A DNA stretch of 64,000 bases from Liolophura sinensis (taxonomy: Eukaryota; Mollusca; Polyplacophora; Chitonida; Chitonidae). The DNA lies in contig NC_088295.1 in NCBI RefSeq assembly GCF_032854445.1, positions 9,657,385 through 9,721,384 of the forward strand, in the 5' to 3' direction. The translations under genes were made by a program, and so were the position numbers. Positions 34,446 to 48,207 of this stretch are shown piece after piece (within the stretch, counting starts at the first letter, position 1; each line of letters starts with the position of its first letter). Below the pieces are notes generated by a model, which had not been told where the DNA came from, searched no databases, and saw nothing but the letters and a program-made list of their open reading frames with translations.

Positions 34446-35200
34446 GGTACTGCTCAGGTGTGTCTGTTCCACATAAACCAGCTGTCATTCAGTAACTATA
34501 TTATTCCATTGTGCTGTACGTGTATCTTACCTAATGATACCTCTGTCTACTAAATTTATTGTCAAGATATAACTTTGCATATGTATACATGTACGCTAAA
34601 GTGGTTTTGAAAATACATGTTAAATTAATATGTGCATGCAAATTTATATACTGATCTTATATATTTGTTCAATTTGGCATCTGAAGAAAAAAATCATATA
34701 TATTTTTCTTCACCTTCACGTTAATAAAAGCATCTATCATAGCTTGTAATGTACTGTGCTTTCTTAAAGTCTTAATAGCTTAATTATGCTAAAGATTATT
34801 CAAAAGTTGTATCATATGAATTTATGTCCTCAATTTACAGTATTGGTTAGCTGATATAAAGTGGAGTGAAAGAGAAATATGTAATTTAAAATTTAAACCA
34901 AACACGTTTCATGAGATCTGTTATGATCCCACAAACCCAAACACATATGAGATCTATTATCATCCCACAAACCCAAACATGTATCATGAGATCTGTTATC
35001 ATCCCACTAACTTACGAGTTGTAACTTCCCCATGCAGCTCAACATGGTAAGCTGGGTTTTGTAAGAAATCCATCATAATGGCTGTCTTTTTTTTTTTTTT
35101 TTTTTTTTTGTCTTTGTACCATTAACATAATTACCTATCTTTTGCGCAAGTCTTTGGTGTTTGTTGTTTGTTTTTCCATGTGCTTATAATGATGAAATTA
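34446..35200 (+). other. CH gene 3' UTR
   Basis: AT-rich sequence after the stop. A canonical AATAAA is at 34723-34728, a likely polyadenylation signal. From 34905 to 35020 the phrase catgagatctgttatcatcc recurs three times about 45 bases apart. A poly(T) run of about 28 lies at 35081. Confidence 0.6.
34723..34728 (+). terminator. Candidate polyadenylation signal of the CH gene
   Basis: AATAAA 278 bases after the stop codon, followed by T-rich and GT-containing sequence. Other signals further downstream are possible. Confidence 0.45.
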
Positions 35201-35206
35201 TATAGT

Positions 35207-35492
35207 GCGAGTTGAGGCCCATGGTGGTTAGCATGCCAGCGCGGCGCTATGACCGAGGAGCCTCTCACCAATATGGTCATTGTAAGTTCAAGTCCAGCTC
35301 ATGTTGGCTTCCTCTCCAGTCGAATGTGGGCAGGCCTTCTAGCAAGCTGCGAATGGTCATGGGTTTTTTCCTGGGCTCTTCCCGGTTTCCTCCCACCATA
35401 ATGCTGGCTGCCATCATCTACATACATATACATGTATGTGGACTATTCTTGAGCACAGTGTAAAACACCAATCAAATAAATGAATAAATAAT
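35207..35492 (+). repeat. Full-length tRNA-derived SINE (family A, Meta-SINE-like)
   Basis: The head carries a box A-like GGTTAGCATGCCAGCGCGGC and a box B-like AAGTTCAAGTCC; the body runs ctcatgttggcttcctctcc, then the conserved gggctcttcccggtttcctc ccaccataatgctgg block, cttgagcacagtgtaaaaca and an aataaatgaataaataa tail. This is the most complete copy of the family in the window. The 83-codon ORF inside it is incidental. Confidence 0.9.
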
Positions 35493-36837
35493 GGTCTAAT
35501 TTTTTAATAAACTTCTCACAGGTACGCATGAGTTGCTAAATGCCCGAAATGCTTAAGAATTTTTTTTTTTTTCTTTTTAATTTGCAGAGATTTGAGGCAC
35601 AGAGTTTGCTAAGAAGTGTGATGTTTATTTGTGGCAGCAGCCAATGTACATTTGGAGGTCCAGTGGATAAGCAGCATTCACAAAGGAACATTCAAGTTGA
35701 AATTGTAGTCCACTAATATAAAAGCTCTGTATGTGGCTTACAGGAATTTGAAAAAAAAAAGGGAATACAGACGGAAGGGGGAGGAGGTCTTTTTGTTATG
35801 AAATACAATGTTAGTGAGTTGTCCCCGTTTGTGAATTTTGAAGAGAATGATAAAGTTATTACATAATTGTGATATTTATATGTGCATGTACTATGCATAA
35901 CTGCTATTGCTGTTTCCTGTATTAACCCTACAAAAACACCTATGCTAACGATGCCTGTATGCAAATGAGTAGTACTGGGCTTCAGCAGACGCGTCAGTAT
36001 TATAGCATGTATAAGTTAATGAGGGTATGTCAGTACTAGACTGCACGGCAGTATTAAATGTCATACAATTAGTACTGTGGTTGTTCCGTCATTGTTGGGT
36101 AAGGAGTTTTTTGGAAGGCTTCCAATTCTGCATTGTTATGCTGGCCTTTGTATTAACCAGATACTGTCATATCATTGGTTAGGTCCTAAATGATGCCACT
36201 GTCAAGATTAGAATGTTATAGACTGCTGAGTATTAGGGTTACGGTTGCAGTGGGCTTCATACTGTACGATTCACGTCAATGCAGGACAAAATTGTCTCTT
36301 GTGGACAAGATACAGATATATGTATCAAAGAAAAACAAACGAATAGCGACATGTATGTGCGCAAATAAAATGTATGTTAGAATGGAATTCTACCTCAAAA
36401 CATTATGAGTTTTGAATTTCAATTTTTCTGGTATCTTTCTGAGAGCTCTGTTGTTTTGTTCATTACCTTATTATGGTACTCGTGGAGGAATTAGCCAACT
36501 GCATTTTTCATTATTTACATGTAAGTTTGATTTTAATATTGTGCTGTAAGTTCTTGCATGTTATATGTTAAATGTTATAACCACTTTTGTATTCCTTTTT
36601 ACTTATGACATAATATATGTTTGTATATATTAGATATGTGCACATATTACAACTGTAGCATAAGGGCACTTATGTTTATGATGGTATTGTTTTGATGTTT
36701 AAATTTTAATGAAATTTACATGTAATTATTACCAGTCTGACTGGTGCTGATTAGAGCAAAAGCTGTGATACAAGTTTAGATTCGTAGTAGTTTATTTATT
36801 ATTGTATGTATACATACATACATATATATCTTTTATA

Positions 36838-36894
<57 letters not shown>

Positions 36895-37650
36895 CCCTTC
36901 CTTTAACCTTTAATTGTATGTAAAAAATATTTCGTCAACATTTGTATCTTCAAACATTTCTGAATAATGTTCCAGCTTGTATCATTCCAAATACGTAATA
37001 GAAATCATTTTGTGAGCTCTTTAATCCTCTGGTTTGAAATCCATTTTTTGTGACTGGAATATACCTCACGTCTGTCTGTTTTTTGACAGAGTGAAAATTG
37101 ATAAGAAAAAAGGGAATTTTCAGATTCATGGATGCATCATTTCCAATGTTAGTCATGAGCATTCTTCCCGTTTACAACGTCTCACCTTTATAGTGTACAA
37201 AATGTTGACTCCTCAGTAAAAATATTGTGACCATTTGCCATTAGTTAGTTACCAACTACATATGTACATAAGGCTCAGTTACTGTACATGTTATTTTAGG
37301 TTTCTGTGTTCAATTCTAACAGGAGAAAAAACTGTGGGTTCCATTTTTTTAATGGGTCTATTTTAAATGAATTTATTACACATTCTTCAGAGAGAAACTT
37401 TGCAGTATTATTGGAACAGTTTTCAGTCAGATTTTGGCACTGTTGTCTGTAAATGATGTAATGGATCAAAATTTGTTGTATTGTTTGGTTTATAAAATAA
37501 ATAGGACTTAGACATTAAACTAATAATGGATAATTTTTTATATCAGAAGTGAAATTCTTATGGATAGATGTTGTAGACAAAACCATTTTGATATCAGATG
37601 TATTATGCCAGTTACAACAGAATTCATCCTCTATAACAAAGTAGATCAAC
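35493..37650. other. Intergenic DNA with a TA microsatellite
   Basis: AT-rich, no recognised gene. A (TA)n run of about 50 bases occupies 36848-36892. ORFs of 60-85 codons here have no family resemblance. Confidence 0.6.
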
Positions 37651-37659
37651 ATGTGCTAG

Positions 37660-38610
37660 TAAAGTGGTGAGATTTTCATTTGAGGCAGATGACAGTAGTG
37701 ACCTTGAGACAGCACCAGATTGGACAAAAAGTGATCTGGCCAAAATAATGTTGGTAGTCAAGCCTGTTAATTTAATAAGGGGTCAAGATAGAAAAAAAAG
37801 ATCAGGTGTCAGAAGTGGGATGAAGGGGAAAACAGTACAGTTATCTGCTGAAATTCATGCTAAAAAGGTTTTCTTGGGATAAGGGGTCTTCCTTATAAAC
37901 TCATATAGATTTTGAACTTTTAAGATCTGAAGAGTTAGGTGTAAAAAATTAAATCCCCTGGGTCTAAACGACTGTGCCTTAGATCAAGTTTCTTGGTCAG
38001 ACTTGATTCAGTGGAGCTAAGAGTTAATTGTTGTTCAGTGGAGTGAACATTAAGAGGAATCGACACGGTTTATTTATGTACCAGACGTGTTTGAGAATAA
38101 GTAGGTGTTGAAATTCAAGATCAACAAGATTTGGTAAAAGTTAAATCCTGTACAACTGGATGTGGACATTTCAGATTTCAAGGCTTGATGTGAAACCTGC
38201 TCGCCTATGTACAAGGCACAATATTCTAGATGAGAAAGGGTTGGTGTCTAACTTGGAATTCAGTGTTGCTAAAAGAGTTAAATTACAGACGTAAAAGCTT
38301 GTCAGACAAAGAACTGGGTGTTGTTGCGTGTCGACTCTTTGGGGGGAGATTGGAATTGGGTGTCGGATGTGAGAATCCATATGGTACCGTGTTGGTGTTC
38401 AACATGGGGAGCGTAAGATTTAGTGTGAGATGTGAAATTCGGTATGATTACTTCCTAATGCCCTTGAAGAACAAGGCACGTTTGATGTCAGATGTAGAAT
38501 TAGGTATAATTACGTGTTGGTGTGTGATTCTGGTGGATGACGCCATTATGCTCAAGATGCACAAGGTTTTGTGTCAGATGTGGGATTCGGTATAATTACG
38601 TGCTCATGTG
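37660..38610. repeat. Degenerate tandem repeat region
   Basis: A theme like gtgtcagatgtgggattcgg tataattacgtg recurs with heavy divergence (about 37807, 38360, 38422, 38487, 38572). Spacing is irregular, about 60-85 bases in the later part. It resembles a decayed satellite; no coding content. Confidence 0.55.
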
Positions 38611-40819
38611 CTATATCAACTGTATTTTTACGTGTTGATCTATATTTTGGTATTCTTGGGTTAATTCGATGGTTTGACGGTTATTTCCAATATACCCCAC
38701 CTTGAGTTTTATTTGACTAATTATGATGTGCTGTTTTACACTGACGGGAGTAATTAACGCCATACCAAACCTTTACTGAATTACTATATACTTTGTCACG
38801 TGTCCTGTGTACAGAATTTTCTGCATTTGGGAGTAATTTTCCTCACAGTCCGTCCACATTTTCACTCTCACATTTTATACTGTATATATGCATGATCTCT
38901 TATCGTATTATTTAGCATTTGCCAGACTTATAAGAAAATAACAGAGGTCAGCCAGATGTTATATAGCAAAAATATCTATTGGCTCTTTACTAATTCGCCC
39001 TTTATAGAAACAAGTTTCACTGGTGCCCATCTTGGAATATAATATTCAGTCATACTTTGGGCTGTTTGCAGTGTGAAGTGAGGTAGATTTTACAGCTGAA
39101 ATAATGTTGTCATGCTTTCAATCGAGTGCCTTGGTAGATTTTACCCATTTCTTCTCAACCTTTGTAAACAGCATAAATATACCAGCACTATAATATGAAA
39201 CTCTGTGTTGCTTGTCCTTTTTCTGTCTAGAGTAAACGGTAACAAACTGACATAACTTTTGTAACCCATTATCTAGATGTCCAATGAGTCAGGTACCTAA
39301 GAGAAAAGTATTTCTTTTGGCCCCTAATGAGGTTGCCTTGACCGATTAGAAGTAAGTACAACCACAATGTTTCTGAACTACTCTCGCTGAGGTAAGACTT
39401 TCGGTACGATGCTTGCTCTTTGGATGCATTACTGGGATAGTTATAGTAGGTGCATAAAAATGATGCAAGTGACAACACTCTAACCTTTAACCTCCACGGA
39501 AAATACCGACAGACTTTGGGCATTAAGCTCGTGCTCAAATGTAAATCAGTGAGCTGAAGCCATTATCTCGGTTTCTTTGCGCTTGATGGTATCCTGTGAA
39601 GTCTGTGTCAATGCTTGCCAAGTAACCTACCTTTACTATATGCCTATTTTGGCACTGTGTTCGTCCTTGTCAATTCATATAGCCTAATGGAGGCTTTGCC
39701 TTCATCGGTCTGAAATTTAGACCGTGAATTTGAAACAGATGACCCCACGGGTGCAGAACAGACCACATACCACAAGTCAGTGGGTGGAATACAGCCGATT
39801 TGAAATGATGACATTTTTAGTATATCGAGGGATATACCAAAATAAATTCAGGGAGTAAAATTATTTCGGGGCGTACTTAATATTTCTTCCAAAATATGTT
39901 TGGAATTAGTACCTGTGAAAGAGGTGTTCGAAAACGGGCTATGCGACCCTGCTCTGGACCGGAAGCCATTTATGGCGTTGAATATCACTTTCGGAACAAT
40001 TAGATTTTCTGGTCGGATACATCGATTTTTTAACATAGATTGGCGGGGACATGGATTCTAATGTGAACCAGAGTCCCTCGATTTGCAAATGGCAAATGCA
40101 TGACATCAATTTAGACGAACAACCTCTGGCGAGTGTGATTGCTTTTTCAGTTGTGATATATGGTAGATGTCTTAACCAGCCACACGTACAGGTTCTAAAT
40201 GCATTTAGTTAATTGTTGGTGTTCTTTGCCCTATCAATTACGAAATGACAAGTGCTTTTTGAGGTTCCCCTACCCTACCTTTTACTCACTTTTGTCCACC
40301 AATAGACAAACCACAGGGAATAGTCGTACCAACGGCATAAAACAGTTGTGAAGCAAATAAATAACATATCTTGTGCCAGGCATGTCCTATTGTCGCGAAC
40401 TGTTGTCTAGCACCGTTATAGCTGATAATGATTTGTGTGACTTGATGGTAAGCAGACAGATCTCATACTAGTATATGCAAGCATTGTATCGATTCAGAGT
40501 TTGTACATACATGTCATGCAGAATATATACCTTGCTTGCAGTTGATGTGCTGTATGTTCCGGCTTAACATCATAGCCTTATTCAACATCAGATAGCCCTG
40601 ATATCTATTGTTTTGAATGCTGTCGGTCAGGACAAAAACCGTCTATTTTCTTTACAATAATTAATTCTGTAGTATGGGTTCAGAATCAGCTTTGGCAGAT
40701 CCTTCAGAGAAATGAGTAAATTTTTTGTCCGTTGTGATTAAATGTCAGTGAATATACCGGTCTTTACTTCACACCCAGGGTGTAGTTATACTGTTTCTTC
40801 TGACGCACCGTGCTTAGAT

Positions 40820-40880
40820 TGACGTCATAATACTACGTCACAACATTAGAGGCCAGGCCACGTGTCTCACAGACCACGTG
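40820..40880. promoter_or_regulatory. CRE and paired E-box cluster
   Basis: A full CRE palindrome TGACGTCA at 40820-40827 is followed 6 bases later by TACGTCA, and two CACGTG E-boxes lie at 40859-40864 and 40875-40880, 16 bp apart. The motif match is direct; enhancer or promoter function is inference. Confidence 0.4.
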
Positions 40881-42046
40881 TCAGGAGATGCCAATGCCAT
40901 CGGTTGCAGACTGGCCAGTAAATCACAGGGAAGCGCCGCCTGCAGATCGATGGGCGATGATAGCAAACCGTTCGCAGTAGCATCTTTCACTTAAACCTCT
41001 CGTAAAGCTTCTCTCGGCGTTCCAAGGTCAGTCCGCCCGCTCGCAGACTATTACATATTAACCAGTTACACTTGCCAATGTAAGCAGATGTTACTCGGTA
41101 TTAGTTTGTCATTATCTCGAACACAGTCGTTATATTGGAGTAAACTGGTTTTCACTAGTATTCGCATCTCTTGCATATATCGCGGTTGACAGCACAGATT
41201 AAGCAGGATTTACTGGCGATGAGAAGATTCATGGGTTGCTTTACATGGGCTTACCGTTGTCTAATGTCCATCTATGATAATTATCAATGCTGACTGTATT
41301 CAGCAATTACCTTAACGCTTTATTGCCACTCAGAAATGATTGCATGGATTATACTAAGAGTCTGGGAGACAGGGTCATAGGTTGTATACCAGTTGTATAA
41401 TGTTAACAACGAAAAGTAGACGGGGGATGGGGGAGTGCTGCTATCGTTCTTACATCCGCCCTTCTCTCAGTCCGTTCCATGTGCATTGCGAAGGCGATAT
41501 CTAAAAAGCAATCCAGAGCATCACTTTCAAACTTGAGTATTGCCGAATTAATCCCAAAGATGGTTGCTTCTTGCTCTGATCCGTGACTCAAGGTGGTTGC
41601 TGTGACTATGCCTACTGTGAATGGAATATATTGAAATCAAATCAGTGAATTGATTTCGAACTTGTATAACGCCTTTTCATTGTTCAGACGATGTGTGAAA
41701 ATGACCCATCAATGTGAACGCGATATTCATTTTGTCTAACTTGCTCCATGACGAGGAACCTGCAAACTACTCACCTTGTGGCACTTGGATGAATGATATA
41801 ACTTAAATGATCGGAAAGCCCTATATTATTTGAGCGTTTCAAATCCCTTTCAATAAAGATGCGCTTTGCTATGTAAAAATGTTCCAGAAATATGGCGACC
41901 ATGTCTAGGCCAAAATTTATACACATGTGCCGTGCTACATGAGTTTAATACATTGACTGGGTACATTAATGGTTTAGTGATACCCGGCACACGCTCATTT
42001 ACAGAATATATATTTTCACCTGAGTGTCCTGCGAACACAATAATAA

Positions 42047-42064
42047 ACAAATTAAACCAGATAA

Positions 42065-42134
<70 letters not shown>

Positions 42135-42152
42135 TTAACTGGTTTAATTTGT
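42047..42152. repeat. Palindrome with a (TA)n core
   Basis: The left arm acaaattaaaccagataatc and the right arm, read in reverse complement, acaaattaaaccagttaatc match at all but one base, continuing through tgt into the TA run. The roughly 60 bp core is pure (TA)n. Likely a cruciform-prone site or a small palindromic element around a TA target. Confidence 0.85.
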
Positions 42153-43153
42153 ACATAGACATGTGCACAAAAGTTAATTGACCTGGTTTGTGTACAGGGG
42201 GATTTACATGCGCGCATCTCTAGGGACGGTCTAGAACAAAGAAATACACAGTCACTTTGAAGGTCGTAACCAATAATATTTCAGGAAGACGAAATCCGGA
42301 CGGATCTGAATGGAAATATCCTATCCTAAGCCATAGATTTGGAAAAATCAAAACTTGCTTCAAACACATGATCTCAGGCCCATCAGCCTGTGTCCTTTAA
42401 GGAGAGCGAAGCCGCAGCTACACCGACAGTTTTGCTTTCATTATGCAATTAGTACATGAATTGAGCTCTTTGCCACACAATAATTAACAACATTTCACTT
42501 TATTGTCGGCGGTCAGGTTTAATGATTGGAGGAACCCGAAAAAAAAATGAAAAAAACAAACACTGTCGATCCCACCAAGCAGGTAGCAGGTTCGCGAATA
42601 AAGCTTATGTTAAACCAACAGGATCTAGATTCGATACCGCGAGCACATGCACACCTTATTCACTCGGCCAGCGACACTGCTAGAGATGGACAATTCGGCA
42701 CTGATTAATATATATATGGGTACACTTGGGAAGAGAGTTAAGAGTAGGCATACATGTCGGTAAAAGAATACCCAGGTTCTATTTTCCATTTGCCTAATGC
42801 AGTCATAAAATCTCTATATTTGTGTGCGAACACAATTGCTCCTGCCTGATGCATGCTTGGTGAATGACTCGATGTGTGAGCTGTAAATATAAATTAAACT
42901 CATTCAAGCATGCACGACAAATAGTATAAATAAGTCGCCAGTTCAACGTTCGCCCCGTAAAGCTTTGCTTTGCATGAAATAAAGTTTTACGTTCGAACAA
43001 TGCGATTTGTCGTGTATCGACTCGTCGACTGGAAATAGGACACGAGCTACTTCATATATTTCGAATAAGTTGCACCGTTTGAAGGTGGCTTATGAAAAAG
43101 TGCTTGTTCAATTTTCGTTCGACTAGTCCCACAACATATGGCACCGACTCAAC

Positions 43154-43368
43154 GCCGTGGGCGAGGGGTTAAGCACGCCAGCACGGCGCAATGACTTAGA
43201 AGCCTCTCACCAACGCGGTCGCTGTGAGTTCAAGTCCAGCTCATGCTGGCTTCCTTTCCGGCCGTACGCGACGTCTTTCAGCAATCTGCGGATGGTCGTG
43301 CTGGTCGCTGTCATGTAAGTGAAATATTCTTGAGTACGGCGTAAAATACCAACGAAATAAATACACGA
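43154..43368 (+). repeat. SINE (family A), internally deleted
   Basis: The tRNA-like head (ggggttaagcacgccagcac ggcgc), box B gtgagttcaagtccagctca, then a jump from gcggatggtcgtg to ctggtcgctgtcatgtaagt, losing the CCCGGTTTCC block, and a gtacggcgtaaaataccaac tail. Confidence 0.85.
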
Positions 43369-46300
43369 CAATCACATCCAAATTCCGCTTCATAATATTA
43401 CATATACACCAATATGGTGTTACCTCATCACAAACTAAGGCCAAGGCACGGGTATGGTCAACAAACTTTATTCTATTCAAACAAGTGTGGTGAAAAATCT
43501 CTGAATAACACAGCGGTGACTGACAACGTTTACCTATATAGCTGTATACACGTCTAATAATGTGAGTGTTCCTATACGCTTTCTGATACAAACACAAAAT
43601 AGTCAGCACAACAAAACCATGGCCCTGGGATGATCACGTTATTGACTGTTTGCGCATACAGGAAAACATGGTATTAAGTCCTATCCCCTGCATGCTATGA
43701 TTCCCGGGCATTCATTTTCACCATACCACTTATATATGTACACACGCGTCTTTATTTGATATACAGTATGTATTTCAAAACACCGCGATGATTGACTATC
43801 GTTACCTATAATACAACACCAAACGCTATATTATCAACTACTCCTTCATTAATGGTCTTTTCCATTTCTTACCACCAATCATGCATGGCGGTAGGCAAAG
43901 CAATTGGATACAGGCCAGATTCAGATTTATATGAATTTGCACAAAATAAGAAATCAAAATTTTATAGATTTTATGTACACAGACTTGCACTAAAAGTTTC
44001 TTGTACAGAGATATCTATATATGTATACATTTGTAGTATTATAACATAGTGGAAAGTATGTATATTTAACACCTACAGCGTGGAACCACATGATGTGCAT
44101 TATGTCATGTAACATAACGTACTTTAATGTTAAGTAATGATTCGTGTGTATACGTTTTTTCCATCACATTTTTTGTTACTTCCCTTAATATGTACATACA
44201 TATATAGTGCATAAATCCTGTTATTTATTAATAAGTTTACAATCATATTAGCTACATGTCTAAATCTACAGTCATGCTATTGGTACATGTCCACAGAAGT
44301 TTACTCTTAGCTGAAAGCTTTAGTAACGGTGTTAATTGCTACCGGCCTGCACACATGTCTTTTCGGACTGGATACATAATACTGCCCGACAGCTCTGACA
44401 CAGCAACAGCGCAATACTGTGTAAAGCAGAAAGTTTGATGTATAATGCGTTGTCAACTGCAACTAAACATATGTACAGTATTTTCACTAGACATGATTTT
44501 AGCAGATTTGCTGCCCACCCGGATCGATTATGTTATATAGCTTATTTGAAACGCGCAATACTTAGTCTATAAGAAGGACATATCAGTTACACATTTCTAA
44601 TATCAACGTATTATAATCTGTACAACACGTATATGTTTTGGCCATAAAGTTCCTGCGTTTATAGGTTTCGTATATGTATAGTGCCGTATAAACAATGTTT
44701 TCATAGTCAAATACGGCCACAACTGCCGAATATCGAACAGTGATTGAACTCGAATCTTCCTATAAGTGTGTTAACATGCCAGTGGACGTGTATATAGATT
44801 CTCCCTAAAAGACTTAACGATGCCTCGCATTTTAGCTAGACAAACACAGGAAGAAGACAAAAACGACAAATCGCACGGCCGCTAGAATATCGAACGACTT
44901 TAAATAATTCAGCGATACTTTTTTTCACGTTGTATATTTATTATTTACACGTTGTGTTACATAGATCAATACTGGAGTCGGATTAATTGGCCCGGCTGAC
45001 ACAAAAGCTGACGTCATATCTACGTCATCCTACACGTAACCGTGGCACACACTATCTCTGTGCTCACAGTACCGGTTCTGATCTCCGTATGTATTTTAAA
45101 CACAGTCAGAAATAATCGTCTATTTTTGACAACAGCTTGACGGCCAGTGGCTTTCCTACGTGGGGTGCGCCTAGGTTACATCGCAAGCAATCTATACATA
45201 GTCCATCTAACCATAACAAGAGCATTTATCTGACAGAATAACGATGATTGACTGAACTGCATGTTCTTCATACCACACAAATGATGAGTTACACATAAAA
45301 AAAAAACTTTCATGGAAGCACGAACTTTCATGGGTGCAACAAATACAAAATGTTGGATGTGAAGCAGAAGCCTGGAACACCGTATACATTCACATCATTT
45401 GGACACAGCAGGCGGATAATCACAAATTCAGAATGTGTACATAGTGAGTGCATATAGTGACACGGTGATCTAACGTGAGTAATACGGGTGTCTGTGTCCT
45501 GTGTCCAGGGAGTGAACGGATTCACAAAACTCATCCAGTACCGCCAGAAGGCAACACTACCACCTTTATAAACACATATACAGGCCTATTTACAGGTATT
45601 ACGTTGGTCCTCCAGTCACAGAGGCTCACGCAACTCATGGTATCTTCGTTAACATATAGACAGGTCTAAACAAACCATAAACGCCCACAACACAGAATTT
45701 AGAATTTCTCTTCGGTGCTTCATATAGCAGGGTATGCTGTAACATGAATAGTAGGTCTATTGTGCTTCACAGACGGAATATTCTATGAAAAGAAGAGGTC
45801 ACAACACCCTGGAGACACAAACCACATGTCCAAATACACAGACACTGGGGTGAGGTAGAAGAATTTCGAACAATGCCACTCCATTCACTGTCTGTATGAA
45901 TATTGGGATAACGTCACCAAAAAGTCAAAAAGCAACCATATCGTATTGTTTTAGTACACAGGACACAATAAACGTTTCTAGTATACAGGCTAAGCAATGC
46001 CTTCCCAAATAATCTGCATAGATAAGAAAACGGCAATGCCACAATTCCACAGCGTATATCTTACCTGTTCAGTCCCATGCAATGTAACGCTATCCCTTTG
46101 AATAATCACATGAGACTGTACACAGGGTGACGTGTGCTGACGAGATGGTGTCTATATTGTGTCTGGGACATTTACATTCTTGGAACATAGAAGGTCTATA
46201 CACTCAATGTGCGGACACCCAGAAATTATTGGCGGATAATGCAACAGTTCCCACCATCCAATCAGAGAAACTTGACTGATTTTCGATACATCGAAATGTA

Positions 46301-48047
46301 CCCAAATATGTAAATGATATGCCAGTTCGTGTCAGGTTAAGTAAACGTGCCGTCCATTAGTGTTGACAACCCAGAATGCTGATGAAAACGTTGGTTTGTA
46401 TCACCAGCAAAGATATGAAACATGGTTAACGACTGAACGCCAGTACCAAGAACGATACAAGATGACACAAAAATTGGTGTATTGACAAATTTTTCAATGT
46501 GCTGTTGTACAAGTGCGCTATGTGCATAGCTGTGACCCTCACCCACAGACATTCAAATGGGGTTTCGAATGTTTTAATTTACAACCCCCAAGCTATATCA
46601 CACCTCCATCTGCAGAAATAATGAAATACAACTTTCCCGTCGTCCAGTGTGAGTTCGATCTCAGCCAGCCACCATGCTTGAGGCCCCATACTCTCCCCAA
46701 TGCCTGGTATAAATCCACCTGGTAACTCCATTCGTCCCCACAGGCTTGATACACACCATACAGGATGTCTCGGATTAAAAATGCCTAGATGTCGTTTTTC
46801 AACCTTTTAACATGTAAATATATGCTGTAACATATTCAGATATCTGCGGAAAGCATTTCACAGTCCAGCTTGCGCACATTCTCACTCTTCTTCTTTGGAG
46901 CATAAAGTTAGCCGTAGTCGACGACTATGTTTAATGCTCTAAGGTAATATTATTCTTATATCCTATCACATTTGCCGTGCTAGATACTGTTGTTCAAAGG
47001 TGTGTGAGTCTGGCCTATTCATTGGTTTTGTACAAGGATGTAATTGGTACTGAGTTTTATGTCCGTCGTAATTTTGTCTACGCTTTTGACAACTTTTCCA
47101 AGTTAGACGCCGTTATGTGACCATCGAAGACTTGGAGACATGTCTATGGGTCAACTTTTGTCACTAAGATACTTGTATAACCAAGCAATTAAGTGTGATC
47201 GTCAAAAACGAAAGATATCACATGCACGCTCGGCCAATTATAGTTAAACTGATGGTCAAATGTACAGATGCATCGATAAACCTACGAAATGCACAGAAGT
47301 TATGTACACATATTCATACTGTCAGGAAAAGTCATGGTCAAAGGTCAAGGATGAATTCTATGGTACTTCGTGTATAAGATTCTGAATCTAGGGCGCCAAG
47401 ATATTCTCCCAAGAGTTCGGAAATCGAGTATTCTCTTTCTCCTCACAAATCTTCGGCTGTGAAATGACATACAGATCGACGAGTAATTGCTCTGACCTTG
47501 ATTACAACAACGCTATTACCATCGAGTTACTGCCAGATTCACGGCAGTGCGTCTTGATCCAGTCTAATCGGAGGACTTGGTGTGATGGCAGTGTCATATT
47601 GGATAAATCAAAATAAGACACATAACAAGATCTGCCTGCGTTTGATTACAAATTTTACCTGGCATTTCCCTGTTGATTTCGATTGTCATATGGAGGCCTA
47701 ACATAAACCATGCCGGATCAGACAGTATTAACAGGCCTTAAGTTACATTGTTAAGGTGTATAAACATAAAAATATGCAATAAAAAAGATGAAAAAGACAT
47801 ACTAAACAAAATGACAGTGATATCAGTCTTGTCGACAACACATGTGAACGGCAAAACAAAGGGATACTTCGTGCGACATTGTTTATATTCAAAGAACCAA
47901 AAAACAAAAGAAAAAAGGAAAGAAAAAGTTTCAATTATAGAACAAAAGGGAAGCATTATGAAAGTTTCAGCATATATAAAGGTGGTTAGAGCCTACATCA
48001 GACATCTCGCTCCGACACGAACTGCATCGCCGCCATGATGACAGCAA
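43369..48047. other. Intergenic region downstream of the Ly6 gene
   Basis: No gene recognised. The part nearest 48047 should include the Ly6 gene's 3' UTR. A second CRE pair (TGACGTCA at 45009-45016, TACGTCA at 45021-45027) is present. Confidence 0.5.
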
Positions 48048-48207
48048 CTAGGAGGAAGGAATGAGGTACTGCTTGGCGAGCGGTGGAGAGCCGTTGCACC
48101 TGTCCGTGTCACAGTTGCAATAGGTGCTCTTGATCTTGTAGGTCCCGGCCCTCTTGATGCATCCCACGGATCCCAGACTGGCACAGCCGTAATACACTCT
48201 GGGTCCC
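48048..48207 (-). CDS. Ly6 exon 3
   Basis: The frame GPRVYYGCASLGSVGCIKRA then GTYKIKSTYCNCDTDRCNGS PPLAKQYLIPSS ends at TAG 48048-48050. The strong tttgttcag acceptor is followed in this frame by TGA, so the acceptor must be six bases later (ttgaag) or at the cccag after it. The two other frames lack the cysteine pattern. Confidence 0.75.

Larger units (their letters stand above)
38611..43150. other. Intergenic region
   Basis: No gene recognised. Notable items are a CRE/E-box cluster near 40820-40880 and a TA-cored palindrome at 42047-42152. Local GC content rises around 40800-41060. Confidence 0.55.

Noticed and set aside
35212-35463. 83-codon ORF
   Set aside because: It lies wholly in a SINE.
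41866-42217. Plus and minus ORFs ending in long Tyr-Ile repeats
   Set aside because: They are translations of the (TA)n core of the palindrome.
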